From contig NZ_JAVDDX010000001.1 of assembly GCF_030848575.1 (NCBI RefSeq), positions 1,550,001 to 1,614,000 of the forward strand: 64,000 nucleotides of DNA. Direction: 5' to 3'. Numbering within the stretch: position 1 is the first letter of the stretch; each line of letters opens with the position of its first letter. This document shows, in pieces, positions 44,102-53,077 of the stretch. Source of the DNA: Haloarcula sp. H-GB4 (GTDB taxonomy: Archaea; Halobacteriota; Halobacteria; Halobacteriales; Haloarculaceae). The position numbers and the translations under genes are program-made. A model generated the notes under the pieces. That model worked only from the letters and a program-made list of their open reading frames with translations. It did not search any database and had not been told where the DNA came from.

Positions 44102-44689
44102 TTACCGTCGGACGAGCCCTAGCAGGTGGCCCACGGCTGGCGCGACGAGTTTCTCTGCACCCGTCCGAGCGGCGTTCTCGCTGCCAGGGAGACAGAACAC
44201 CAGACGGTCGTCGACGATGCCGGCGGTAGCGCGTGACGCCATCGCCATCGGCCCGACTTCCTCGTAGGAGAGCCAGCGGAACAGTTCGCCGAAGCCGGGG
44301 ATCGGGCGGTCGAACAGCGGTTCGATAGCATCGACGGTCACGTCGTCGGGCGTGAGCCCCGTCCCGCCGGTCGTCAGAACCACGTCGACACCCTCATCTA
44401 GTAGGGCGGCGACGGCATCTTCGATAGCGTCCACCTCGTCCGCGACGAGGCGGCGCTCGGCGATCTCGTGGCCCGCGTCTTCACAGGCCGCGGCAATGAT
44501 GTCGCCCGCCGGGTCATCATCGAGTGTTCTGGAGGTAGAAACTGTGAGAACCCCTATGTCAACCCCTTCGGCGTCGTGGGCGTGATGGTCATTGTGGCCA
44601 CTGTCGTGTTTATGTTCCTCATGGTCGTAGCCGGACTCTCCGTGTTCATGCTCGTCGTGGCCGGTCGTTTCATCGTGGTCGTGTCCCAT
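44102..44689 (-). CDS. moaB: MoaB/MogA-type molybdopterin adenylyltransferase with His-rich N terminus
   Basis: A 195-residue protein. The MoaB/MogA fold occupies about residues 42-195 with VLTVSTSRTLDDDPAG, TTGGTGLTPDDVT and FCLPGSENAA. It activates molybdopterin by adenylation. The first 40 residues are unusual: a His/Asp/Glu-rich stretch (GHDHDETTGHDEHEHG and more, about a third His) that looks like a metal-binding tail. The ATG at 44689 is followed directly by this stretch; a shorter start is not available before the domain. Confidence 0.88.
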   Translation of the reverse strand: MGHDHDETTGHDEHEHGESGYDHEEHKHDSGHNDHHAHDAEGVDIGVLTVSTSRTLDDDPAGDIIAAACEDAGHEIAERRLVADEVDAIEDAVAALLDEGVDVVLTTGGTGLTPDDVTVDAIEPLFDRPIPGFGELFRWLSYEEVGPMAMASRATAGIVDDRLVFCLPGSENAARTGAEKLVAPAVGHLLGLVRR

Positions 44690-44796
44690 ACGGGAGATGA
44701 TAGGCGGCGGAAAAATATACCCTCGGCTGCGTGACCGACAGTCGCGCTAACTCCGGCAGCGTGCGAAGGCAGGAGCCGGCCGACGGGACCGGCAGC

Positions 44797-45315
44797 TTAC
44801 TCGTAGTACGGGAGCCGTTCGACGATCTCCGCGAAGGCCACGTTCTCGCGGACCTGGTCCATCTCGACGCGGAGGCGCTCGCCGACGTCCGCGTCGGAGA
44901 CGATGACGACGTACCCGCCGTCGATACGCGCGACCCCATCGCCTTTGTCGCCGATGTTCTCGATTTCGACCACGCGCGTCTCACCCTCGGCAACGGGCGG
45001 GGACGACGGTCCGAACTCCGGTTCCCTGCTTGGCTCGTCGGACCGCGAATCGGACTGCGACCCGGATTGTGAACCGGACTGTGGCTCTGACTTGGAGTTG
45101 GAACTGGACTGCGGATCAGGCCTGGATTGGGAACTTGACTGTGACTGGGACGTGGGTGCTTCAGCCGCCGACTGGAACAGTGCGATCCGGTACAGCGTCT
45201 CAGGGGCCAGCGTCCCCAGTTCGACCTCTTGTTTCGGAATTTCGATCACGTACGAGTCATGCTGCTCCTCAACGGGTGCGGTAAAGAGACAGTGAAGATC
45301 TGAATCGGTCGCCAT
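44797..45315 (-). CDS. TRAM-domain protein with Ser/Gln-rich linker
   Basis: A 172-residue protein. Residues 1-55 form a small domain (HDSYVIEIPKQEVELG) of unknown kind. Residues 57-105 are a Ser/Gln/Asp-rich low-complexity linker of imperfect SQS units. Residues 110-172 are a TRAM domain (IENIGDKGDGVARIDGGYVVIV). TRAM domains bind RNA; small TRAM proteins act as RNA chaperones in archaea. The long frame upstream of 45315 is not coding. Confidence 0.8.
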   Translation of the reverse strand: MATDSDLHCLFTAPVEEQHDSYVIEIPKQEVELGTLAPETLYRIALFQSAAEAPTSQSQSSSQSRPDPQSSSNSKSEPQSGSQSGSQSDSRSDEPSREPEFGPSSPPVAEGETRVVEIENIGDKGDGVARIDGGYVVIVSDADVGERLRVEMDQVRENVAFAEIVERLPYYE

Positions 45316-45454
45316 TAGTATAATTGGTTGGGCTAGTACCGGAACTGCATTGATTCTGGTGTTTTCGATTCGCCGGACCAAGCGCTGCTGGAAGGAGTGG
45401 TAAACAGGCTGTACACGCCCGCTATCGAGCAAGCCGTCGAGCAGAACGAGGCGA

Positions 45455-45772
45455 TTACTCGAATTCAAACAGCCGACGGAGTTCGCGCTCGATAGCGTCA
45501 GTGAACGCCGACAGCACTGTGTCGAACGTCGCTTCGTCCCCCGGCAATGACTGCGCACGCGCCGCAGTGTCGTCGGGCAGCCGGATGCTGAACGTCCCGT
45601 CGCCCTCGTACACCGGCTCGCTCTCGCTGAGAATCTGCCGGTCGATCCCACGGAGGACCTCGGAGTCGTATTGCCCGTGTAACTCTTGATACGCGTTCGA
45701 GTACGCCGTTTCGAGCTCCTCGAAGTAGTGGACATATTTCTCGTCGAACTTCTCGGCGTGGAACTCGGTCAT
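45455..45772 (-). CDS. DUF5783 family haloarchaeal protein
   Basis: A 105-residue acidic protein opening MTEFHAEKFDEKYVHYFEEL, which I recognise as the haloarchaeal DUF5783 type. It is mostly helical with no membrane segment or catalytic motif. The upstream in-frame extension overlaps the HD-hydrolase gene and is rejected. Function unknown. Confidence 0.78.
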   Translation of the reverse strand: MTEFHAEKFDEKYVHYFEELETAYSNAYQELHGQYDSEVLRGIDRQILSESEPVYEGDGTFSIRLPDDTAARAQSLPGDEATFDTVLSAFTDAIERELRRLFEFE

Positions 45773-45827
45773 GGGTGCAGTGTCGTCGGGGCGAGGGTAA
45801 AGGGTTCTGTGACTCCGTGGACGCCGA

Positions 45828-46493
45828 TTACGACTCCCCCATAACCCCGATTTCATTGGCGAATTGCGTGAAAAACTCGTCCATGAATTCCTGACGCGTC
45901 CGGCCGAGACGCCGGCCGGGTTGGGTGTACAGCGTGTCTAACCGTTCCTGCGCCCAGTTCTGAAGCAGTGCGATATCCGGAGACGCCGACGATTCGAGGT
46001 CGGTCGCTGACGTGTCATCGATGACGGCGTATTTCTCACCCATCCGCCCAGACCGCTCGCCGACGATACAGGCCAGTCGGACGAGTCCGCGTGCTCCGGC
46101 GGCGTCGAGTTTGTCTGCGTCGAAGAGGAGTTTCGCCTCCAGTGTTTTCGGCTCCGGAGAACTTGCGCGGATACTGTGTGCTCGAATGCAGTGTTTGATA
46201 CGGTCGATTCGGTCGGGTGCCACGCCTTCGGCCGCGAGTAGTTGCGCGGCTTCCAGCGTGGCCCATTCGTCGTGGTCATCGATTTCACCGGCCCGCTCTC
46301 GGGGCCGGCCAATGTCGTGGAGCCACGCCGACGCGGCGATAATATCTCGGTCGACCGAGCCGTCGCAGTTGCCCGCGAGGCGAAGCGCGATATCTCGAAC
46401 TCGCTTGGCGTGAAACTGGTCGTGCGCTGGGAGGGCGTCTTCGTAGTACGGCAGCGACAGTGTTCGAGCAAGGGGACCTAGTTCCTGTGTCAT
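45828..46493 (-). CDS. HD-domain hydrolase
   Basis: A 221-residue protein of the HD superfamily. Metal-binding residues are visible as the His in AHDQFHAKRV, the HD pair in WLHDIGRP, and a later Asp in LFDADKLDA. The family includes phosphohydrolases of nucleotides and phosphodiesters; the substrate is unknown. The ATG at 46493 is chosen over one five codons upstream. It ends about 55 bp before the DUF5783 gene and may be co-transcribed with it. Confidence 0.85.
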   Translation of the reverse strand: MTQELGPLARTLSLPYYEDALPAHDQFHAKRVRDIALRLAGNCDGSVDRDIIAASAWLHDIGRPRERAGEIDDHDEWATLEAAQLLAAEGVAPDRIDRIKHCIRAHSIRASSPEPKTLEAKLLFDADKLDAAGARGLVRLACIVGERSGRMGEKYAVIDDTSATDLESSASPDIALLQNWAQERLDTLYTQPGRRLGRTRQEFMDEFFTQFANEIGVMGES

Positions 46494-46588
46494 TGGCGGC
46501 GGTGACACCTCGCGTTCCGGCTGGAATAACTGCTATGAAATATATCAGACTTAGTGACACATACCAGTGAGTCGCGGCGATGTCCGTA

Positions 46589-47248
46589 TCAGCGGGAGTC
46601 AAGCAGGTCGTCGAGGAGTTTTCGCTGAGCCGCAGCGAGATGCTCGGTAAACGTCGAGGTGGAGATATCTAGTGCGTCGGCCACGTCACCGGCGGTCGCA
46701 TCGCGCGGATGTTCGAAATAGCCCATCTCATGGGCACGAGTCAGTACCTCGCGCTGGCGGCCAGTCAGTTTCGCGCGGTCGAGCACGACCGGCCGGTCCG
46801 TCTCCGTAGACGTGTCTTCCAGTAGCCGCCGGAGTTTGACAGTATCACCTTCCGACTGGAGGTCGTCAACAATCTCTCGCAGGGTTGGAACGTCGTCGAC
46901 GAGAAACGTGACGACGATGGATTCAGTGTCCGCCGAGAACTCATGAACAACGCAACCGGCTGCTTCGATACGTTCACACACGCAGCCCTGCCCGGCCGCT
47001 CTGGACAGTTGGAAAACGTGTCGCTGCTCGTAGGCGAACACGTGGTCGACGTTCAACTCATCAGTCTGTAGCACTGATGGCGGCTCGTCGCCGCCTTTGA
47101 GGGTAAACTCTTCGATAACGGGGTCAGCATCAACACTCGTTACGCTCCGGGAGACCGACGACACTGACCACTCCTCGTCGGCGTGTGGCTGTACGTGGCA
47201 GGACCGGGGGCCGAACACTTCGACCTCGGCGAGCATTCGGCCCGACAT
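46589..47248 (-). CDS. narO: NarO-type anaerobic/denitrification regulator (HTH_10)
   Basis: A 219-residue transcription regulator. The C-terminal 55 residues are the bacterioopsin-activator HTH_10 domain (LTGRQREVLTRAHEMGYF, DISTSTFTEHLAAAQRKLL). The rest carries Cys17, Cys89, Cys91 and Cys99, i.e. C-Xn-C-X-C-X7-C, the motif reported as essential in Haloferax NarO, which activates denitrification genes without oxygen. It is divergent from the nar operon, as in Haloferax. The start is uncertain: 47248, 47236 and an earlier codon are in frame. The TATA box near 47303 favours 47248. Confidence 0.88.
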   Translation of the reverse strand: MSGRMLAEVEVFGPRSCHVQPHADEEWSVSSVSRSVTSVDADPVIEEFTLKGGDEPPSVLQTDELNVDHVFAYEQRHVFQLSRAAGQGCVCERIEAAGCVVHEFSADTESIVVTFLVDDVPTLREIVDDLQSEGDTVKLRRLLEDTSTETDRPVVLDRAKLTGRQREVLTRAHEMGYFEHPRDATAGDVADALDISTSTFTEHLAAAQRKLLDDLLDSR

Positions 47249-47286
47249 GTCTGAGAGTTGCCCCGGCTGACATAAGAAGGTCTGTG

Positions 47287-47319
47287 CGAACATGTTCGTA
47301 TAAAAAACCGCCATATAAT
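47287..47319. promoter_or_regulatory. narO/narA divergent promoter with palindrome
   Basis: CGAAC-AT-GTTCG (47287-47298) is a perfect palindrome next to GTATAAAAAACC (47299-47310). That AT stretch reads as a TATA box on both strands: about 25 bp before a plus-strand ATG at 47329 and about 55 bp before the narO ATG at 47248. A second plus-strand box, CATATAATGG, begins at 47312. The palindrome is the best candidate in the region for binding by NarO. Confidence 0.5.
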
Positions 47320-47427
47320 GGGCCTAAGATGTCGGGCTGGCAGTTCATCGGGGTGCTGGGACAAACCCTGAATACAGCGACACAGATAGCCGTTCGAATC
47401 GCTGGCGAACCGAGATACTACAAGATT

Positions 47428-48003
47428 ATGAGACGCAACACGATACTCATCGGTCTGTTGATAACAGCGGTGTTGCTGCCGATGTGGTACGTCGCCTTGC
47501 ACGGCGAACCACCGTCGGAGGAGATCGCTATCGACGAGAGCGTCAGCGACATCCGGCCGCTGGATAGCCCGGTAGAGACGCCGAACAAACTGTCACCGAG
47601 CCAGGTCGGTGTCGTCGTCTGGGTCGCCCTGTTCGGTCTCGTGGGCGTGCTGACGGCCGCCCATCAGTTCATGAACAGAGCTGTCCGGCCGCCTGACGAG
47701 GCCGAGCCGGTCACCGACGGCGGGACCGTTTCGCTGCCGTGGCTCAACACGGAGCACCGCTGGGTTGTCGAGTACCACGACGCTTCGGACGCCATAGAGG
47801 GACTCGTCGCCATGAGCGGGCTGACAGTCCTCTCTATCGTCTTCGCGGCGTTGTTCACCGGCGAGTACCTCACGCTCGCTCGCACCCAGTACTTCGGGCT
47901 GTACGCGACCGGGATGTTCCTCTCGCTCGCGCTCTCGACGGTCGCGTACTATGCCTGGTTCATGCCACACGTCGAAGTCGCCGAACTCAGGGGGCACGAA
48001 TGA
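47428..48003 (+). CDS. narA: First nar-operon membrane protein (NarA-like)
   Basis: A 191-residue protein with four membrane helices (about residues 5-24, 52-75, 120-140 and 150-172) and polar loops. It precedes the Rieske and cytochrome b genes, and its stop overlaps the Rieske start (ATGA). In Haloarcula the nar operon begins with such an unassigned gene, narA. The start could instead be the in-frame ATG at 47329, which fits a leaderless promoter; I use 47428 because MRRNTIL directly precedes the first helix. Probably part of the quinol-oxidising membrane module. Confidence 0.8.
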   Translation: MRRNTILIGLLITAVLLPMWYVALHGEPPSEEIAIDESVSDIRPLDSPVETPNKLSPSQVGVVVWVALFGLVGVLTAAHQFMNRAVRPPDEAEPVTDGGTVSLPWLNTEHRWVVEYHDASDAIEGLVAMSGLTVLSIVFAALFTGEYLTLARTQYFGLYATGMFLSLALSTVAYYAWFMPHVEVAELRGHE

Positions 48004-48653
48004 TAGAGTATCCGAAACCCGACGACGACGAGGAACAGGGCGACGACTGCTCGTGTGACGGGGCAACCGGGACGTCTCCCACACTGTATGGGGACGCCCG
48101 CGCAGAACTCCGCCGCCGTGACTTCGCGAAGTTCCTCGCGACCGTCGGCGGTCTGACCGCCGTCGCCAGCCTCACCGCACCGCTTGCCAGCACTACACAG
48201 GTGTTCGAGCGAGGGTACAAGGGGCCGGTGTACTCCGACGGCATCCACCTCGTCGACGGCAAGGGCGAGCGAATCACGGAAAGCCGACTTTCCGAAGGCG
48301 AGCACATGACCGTGTTCCCGGAGCCCCGGCCCGGCATTGAAGACGCGCCGACGCTGCTGGTGCGCTATCCCGAGTCCGAGTACGGCAGCGACATCTCGGA
48401 GGGGTTCACCGTCAGCGGCTACGCCGCCTTCTCGAAGGTCTGTACCCACGCCGGCTGTATGGTCTCTGACCGAGAGGAGGACTTGGTCGTCTGTCCCTGC
48501 CACTTCGGGAAATTCAACGTTCTGGAAGGGGCGGCGGTCAGCGGCGGCCCGCCGGGACGACCGCTCCCGCAGCTTCCGATTACGGTGACCAGCGACGGAT
48601 TCCTCGTCGCCACCGGCGACTTCGAAGGGCCAATCGGCCCGGGGGGTGAGTGA
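48000..48653 (+). CDS. narB: Rieske iron-sulfur protein of the nar complex
   Basis: A 217-residue Rieske protein. A twin-arginine signal anchor ([14 protein letters not shown], about residues 38-60) leads to an external domain. The 2Fe-2S ligands are in CTHAGC (about 155) and CPCHFG (about 173), followed by GGPPGRPL. With the cytochrome b encoded next it forms a bc-like module passing electrons from quinol to the external nitrate reductase in place of NarI. The start and stop each overlap the neighbouring genes. Confidence 0.92.
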   Translation: MIEYPKPDDDEEQGDDCSCDGATGTSPTLYGDARAELRRRDFAKFLATVGGLTAVASLTAPLASTTQVFERGYKGPVYSDGIHLVDGKGERITESRLSEGEHMTVFPEPRPGIEDAPTLLVRYPESEYGSDISEGFTVSGYAAFSKVCTHAGCMVSDREEDLVVCPCHFGKFNVLEGAAVSGGPPGRPLPQLPITVTSDGFLVATGDFEGPIGPGGE

Positions 48654-50047
48654 TGTCCCGCGCCGAAGCCGTCTACGACTGGTTCGACACGCGTCTCGAC
48701 CTAGAGAACGGCCAGAGGTTCCTCGGCAAGGCGTTCCCGGCAGAGGACTCGTTCCTGCTGGGCGAGGTGGCGCTGTTCTGTTTCCTCCTCCTGATCCTGT
48801 CGGGGGTCTTCCTCGGGTTCTTCTTCGAACCCTCGACCTCCGACGTAGAGTACGACGGCAGCGTCCAGAAGTTCCAGGGCCAGGATATGCCCGAAGCGTT
48901 CGTCTCGGTGCTGCACATCACCTACGACGTGCCCTTCGGGATGTTCATTCGCCGGCTCCACCACTGGGCGGCCCACCTCTTTGTCGCCTCAATAGGGTTG
49001 CACATGTTACGGGTGTTTTTCACCGGCGCATACCGCAACCCGCGGGAGCCGAACTGGATCGTCGGCACTGGCCTGGCGGCCCTCTCGATGGGCGCGGCCT
49101 ACACCGGCTACGCGTTACCGTTCGACGAGTTCGCTGCCACAGCGACGGGCATCGGCTACAACCTCACGATATCCATCCCCCTGTTAGGTGATTTCCTCGG
49201 CCAAGTGGTGTTCGGGGGTGAGTTCCCGTCTAGTGCCACTATCCCACGGCTGTACTTCCTGCACATCCTCGTGATACCAGCGGCCATCGCCGTGGGCTTG
49301 GCCGTCCACATGGCCATCCTCATCCGGCAGAAACACACCGAGGCCCCGCGGGACGGGGACGTAACGACCGGCCGCCAGTCCGTCGACGAAGAGAACGACG
49401 ACATCATCATCGGCCTGCCGGCGTTCCCGAATCAAGCCGCCGTCTCCGCGGTGGTGTTCTTCGTCACGGCGGCGACACTATCGGCGCTTGCGGGCCTGCT
49501 GCCGGTCCACAACGTCGCCGAATACGGCCCGAACAACCCCGCGTCCACGCCGGAACTCATCATGCCAGACTGGTTCCTGATGTGGGTGTACGGCTTCCTG
49601 AAGCTCCTGCCACAGATCAGCTTCAGCATCGGCCCGGCTCACATCAACGGGGAGTTCATCGGCGGCATCGTCCTCCCGGGGCTGGTGTTTGCCGCAGTCG
49701 CCGTCTGGCCGTTCATCGACCGGACCGGGCCGGTCCACTTCACCGCAGACCCACTGGATCGGGCCTGGCAGACCGGTGTGGGCGTGGCCGCCGTCGCGTT
49801 CATCATGATTGCCTCCATCGCGGGGATGAACAACATCCTCGCGGACCAAGTGCTTGGGACGACGACGAACGTGGTCAACCCCATCCTGACGGCCGCGTTG
49901 CTCATCGTCCCACCCATCTTCGGCGGCATCACGTACCTCCTGTTGCGCGACGGCGAGCCCACGCCGTCACAGGAGGGCGACGTGGCCGCCGACGGCGGCT
50001 CGGCCGCTGCTAAAACGGAGCGAACCGATTCGGAGGGAGACGGATGA
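48653..50047 (+). CDS. narC: Cytochrome b subunit of the nar complex
   Basis: A 464-residue cytochrome b-type protein with about nine helices. The N-terminal half matches the heme-b core ([36 protein letters not shown], with paired His residues on two helices) and the C-terminal part the subunit IV-like region ([14 protein letters not shown]). It oxidises quinol and feeds the Rieske protein. The TGATG junction with narB and the ATGA junction with the next gene show coupling. Confidence 0.93.
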   Translation: MSRAEAVYDWFDTRLDLENGQRFLGKAFPAEDSFLLGEVALFCFLLLILSGVFLGFFFEPSTSDVEYDGSVQKFQGQDMPEAFVSVLHITYDVPFGMFIRRLHHWAAHLFVASIGLHMLRVFFTGAYRNPREPNWIVGTGLAALSMGAAYTGYALPFDEFAATATGIGYNLTISIPLLGDFLGQVVFGGEFPSSATIPRLYFLHILVIPAAIAVGLAVHMAILIRQKHTEAPRDGDVTTGRQSVDEENDDIIIGLPAFPNQAAVSAVVFFVTAATLSALAGLLPVHNVAEYGPNNPASTPELIMPDWFLMWVYGFLKLLPQISFSIGPAHINGEFIGGIVLPGLVFAAVAVWPFIDRTGPVHFTADPLDRAWQTGVGVAAVAFIMIASIAGMNNILADQVLGTTTNVVNPILTAALLIVPPIFGGITYLLLRDGEPTPSQEGDVAADGGSAAAKTERTDSEGDG

Positions 50048-50226
50048 CTGCGAACGTCGAACTGACTGAGCGACAGTATCGCCTGCTGGATACGACGAGC
50101 AAGCTGGTCGGCCTCGTGCTGGTCGCCGCCGGCCTCGAAGTCGGGGGTAGCACGCTCGCCGGCATCGCGCTGGCCGTGGCCGGCACTGCCTGCGCGACTG
50201 CGACAGTGTTCATCACCAATGAGTAG
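50044..50226 (+). CDS. Small nar-operon membrane protein
   Basis: A 60-residue protein with two hydrophobic helices (about residues 18-34 and 38-58). It starts within the stop of narC (ATGA) and overlaps the narG start by 8 bp, so it is translated as part of the operon. The position equals an unassigned small ORF in other haloarchaeal nar operons. It might anchor NarG or the cytochrome module; nothing in the sequence settles this. Confidence 0.75.
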   Translation: MTANVELTERQYRLLDTTSKLVGLVLVAAGLEVGGSTLAGIALAVAGTACATATVFITNE

Positions 50227-53077
50227 AAACGACCTGACCGACGACGAAACGAACAGTGCGGGAATCAGTCGCCGCGACTTTGTGCGCGGCCTCGGTGCCG
50301 CGTCGCTACTGGGTGCGACGGGGCTGTCCTTCGCCGACGACGGCATGGACGGCCTCGAAGCGGTCGACGACCCCATCGGGAATTACCCCTACCGGGACTG
50401 GGAGGACCTCTACCGCGACGAGTGGGACTGGGACTCCGTCGCCCGCTCGACCCACAGCGTCAACTGCACCGGTTCCTGTTCGTGGAACGTCTACGTCAAG
50501 GACGGCCAGGTCTGGCGCGAGGAACAGGCCGGCGACTACCCGACGTTCGACGAGAGCCTCCCGGACCCGAACCCGCGGGGCTGCCAGAAAGGGGCCTGTT
50601 ACACGGACTACGTCAACGCAGACCAGCGCGTGCTCCACCCTCTGCGTCGCACCGGCGAGCGCGGCGAGGGCCAGTGGGAGCGGATTAGCTGGGACGAAGC
50701 GCTCACCGAGATTGCCGACCACGTCATCGACGAGGTGGAGGCGGGCCGGTACGACGCGATTTCGGGGTTCACCCCAATTCCGGCGATGTCACCGGTCTCC
50801 TTCGCCAGCGGGAGCCGGCTCGTCAACCTGTTGGGCGGGGTCTCACACAGCTTCTACGACTGGTACTCGGACCTGCCGCCGGGCCAGCCGATTACGTGGG
50901 GCACCCAGACGGATAACGCCGAATCCGCCGACTGGCACAACTCGGACTACATCATCGCCTGGGGGTCGAACATCAACGTCACGCGCATCCCCGACGCGAA
51001 GTACTTCCTCGACGCCGGCTACGAGGGTGCAAAGCGCGTCGGTATCTTCACTGACTACTCACAGACGGCTATCCACACCGACGAGTGGCTCTCACCCCAC
51101 GGCGGCAGCGACACCGCACTCGCGCTAGGTATGGCCCAGACAATCGTCGACGAGGGACTGCACGACGAGGATCATCTCAAAGAACAGACCGACATGCCGC
51201 TGCTCGTCCGGGAGGACACCGGCAAGTTCCTCCGAGCAAGCGAGGTCGGCCTTGCCGAGGACGCCGACGACCCCGACAAGGTGTTCGTCATGGTTGACGC
51301 CGACGGGAACCTCCGTCGTGCGCCCGGCTCGCTGGGCGAGCGGGACGGACAGCACGACCACTCGAAGAGCATCGAACTCGACTTCGACCCGCAGTTATCG
51401 GTCGAGCGGAGCGTCGACACCGACGAGGGTAGTATCGCGGTCCGCTCGGTCTGGGAGAACCTCACCGACGAACTCAGCCAGTACACGCCCGAAGTCGTCC
51501 ACGAGGAAACCGGCGTCGGCGAGAACACCTACCAGCGGATCGCCCGCGAGTTCGCCGAGGCCGACGCCGCCAAAATCATCCACGGCAAGGGCGTCAACGA
51601 CTGGTACCACAACGACCTGGGCAACCGTGCCATCCAGTTGCTCGTGACGCTGACGGGCAATCTCGGCGACCCCGGCACCGGGCTGGACCACTACGTGGGA
51701 CAGGAGAAAATCTGGTCGTTCCATGGCTGGAAGGTGCTCTCGTTCCCGACCGGGAACGTCCGCGGCGTGCCGACGACACTGTGGACCTACTTCCACGCGG
51801 GCATCCTCGACAACACGGACCCGGACACCGCAGAGAAGATACGCGAGTCCATCGATAAGGGATGGATGCCGGTCTATCCCGAGGAGCGGGACAACGGGAG
51901 CCGACCGGACCCGTCAACGATGTTCGTCTGGCGGGGGAACTACTTCAACCAGGCCAAGGGCAACGTCGCACTCGAAGAGCAGCTCTGGCCCAAACTCGAC
52001 CTCGTCGTCGACATCAACTTCCGGATGGACTCGACGGCGATGTACTCGGACATCGTCCTGCCGGCGGCCAGCCACTACGAGAAATACGACCTCTCGGAGA
52101 CGGATATGCACACGTACGTGCATCCGTTCACGCCGGCCGTCGAACCGCTCGGCGAGGCCAAGACCGACTGGGAGATATTCCGCTTGCTTGCCGAGAAGAT
52201 ACAGGAACGCGCCCAAGAGCGCGATGTCGAGCCCATCGAGGACCGGAAGTTCGACCGGACCATTGACCTCACGACCATCTACGACGACTACGTTCGGGAC
52301 TGGGAGACCGGTGAGGAAGAAGGGCTCGTTGAGGACAAAGCCGCGGCGGAGTTCATCCTCGAACACTCGGAGGAGACGAATCCCGAGGGCAGCGACGAGC
52401 AGATAACCTTCGACGACATCGACGAGCAACCACAGCGGTTCCTCGAAGCTGGCGACCACTGGAGTTCCGACATCAAAGACGGCGAGGCGTACGTTCCGTG
52501 GCAAGACTACGTCCACGACAAGAACCCCTGGCCGACCTTCACCGGCCGGCAGCAGTACTACATCGACCACGACTGGTACCTCGAACTCGGCGAGGAGCTG
52601 CCGACCCACAAGGAAGGGCCCGAGAACACCGGCGGTGACTACCCGCTGTCGTACAACACGCCCCACGGTCGCTGGTCCATCCACTCGACGTGGCGTGACG
52701 ACACCAAGATGCTCAGGCTCCAGCGTGGCGAGCCCGTGGTGTATATCAACCCCGAGGACGCCGAGGAGCGGGGCATCGAGGACGGGGACACCGTGGAGGT
52801 GTACAACGACCTCGGGAGCGTCGAGGTGCAGGCGAAGATCTACCCCTCCAGCGAACCGGGGACGGTCCGGCACTTCTTCTCCTGGGAGAAGTTCCAGTAC
52901 CCCGACCGGGACAACTTCAACACGCTCGTCCCGATGTACATGAAACCGACCCAGCTGGTCCAGTATCCGGAAGACACCGGGGAACACCTGCACTTCTTCC
53001 CGAACTACTGGGGGCCGACCGGGGTCAACAGCGACGTTCGTGTCGATATCCGACCGAGCGGAGGTGACACCGAATGA
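50219..53077 (+). CDS. narG: Respiratory nitrate reductase catalytic subunit, external (pNar)
   Basis: A 952-residue molybdopterin oxidoreductase. A Tat signal (SRRDFVRGLGAAS, residues 17-29) shows it acts outside the membrane, the haloarchaeal pNar type. The N-terminal FS0 iron-sulfur site is HSVNCTGSCSW with a further Cys in GCQKGACY. The Mo-ligating Asp is in SFYDWYSDLPPG, and the substrate-channel block SADWHNSDYIIAWGSN follows. It reduces nitrate to nitrite using bis-MGD. The narH start overlaps its stop. Confidence 0.96.
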   Translation: MSRNDLTDDETNSAGISRRDFVRGLGAASLLGATGLSFADDGMDGLEAVDDPIGNYPYRDWEDLYRDEWDWDSVARSTHSVNCTGSCSWNVYVKDGQVWREEQAGDYPTFDESLPDPNPRGCQKGACYTDYVNADQRVLHPLRRTGERGEGQWERISWDEALTEIADHVIDEVEAGRYDAISGFTPIPAMSPVSFASGSRLVNLLGGVSHSFYDWYSDLPPGQPITWGTQTDNAESADWHNSDYIIAWGSNINVTRIPDAKYFLDAGYEGAKRVGIFTDYSQTAIHTDEWLSPHGGSDTALALGMAQTIVDEGLHDEDHLKEQTDMPLLVREDTGKFLRASEVGLAEDADDPDKVFVMVDADGNLRRAPGSLGERDGQHDHSKSIELDFDPQLSVERSVDTDEGSIAVRSVWENLTDELSQYTPEVVHEETGVGENTYQRIAREFAEADAAKIIHGKGVNDWYHNDLGNRAIQLLVTLTGNLGDPGTGLDHYVGQEKIWSFHGWKVLSFPTGNVRGVPTTLWTYFHAGILDNTDPDTAEKIRESIDKGWMPVYPEERDNGSRPDPSTMFVWRGNYFNQAKGNVALEEQLWPKLDLVVDINFRMDSTAMYSDIVLPAASHYEKYDLSETDMHTYVHPFTPAVEPLGEAKTDWEIFRLLAEKIQERAQERDVEPIEDRKFDRTIDLTTIYDDYVRDWETGEEEGLVEDKAAAEFILEHSEETNPEGSDEQITFDDIDEQPQRFLEAGDHWSSDIKDGEAYVPWQDYVHDKNPWPTFTGRQQYYIDHDWYLELGEELPTHKEGPENTGGDYPLSYNTPHGRWSIHSTWRDDTKMLRLQRGEPVVYINPEDAEERGIEDGDTVEVYNDLGSVEVQAKIYPSSEPGTVRHFFSWEKFQYPDRDNFNTLVPMYMKPTQLVQYPEDTGEHLHFFPNYWGPTGVNSDVRVDIRPSGGDTE

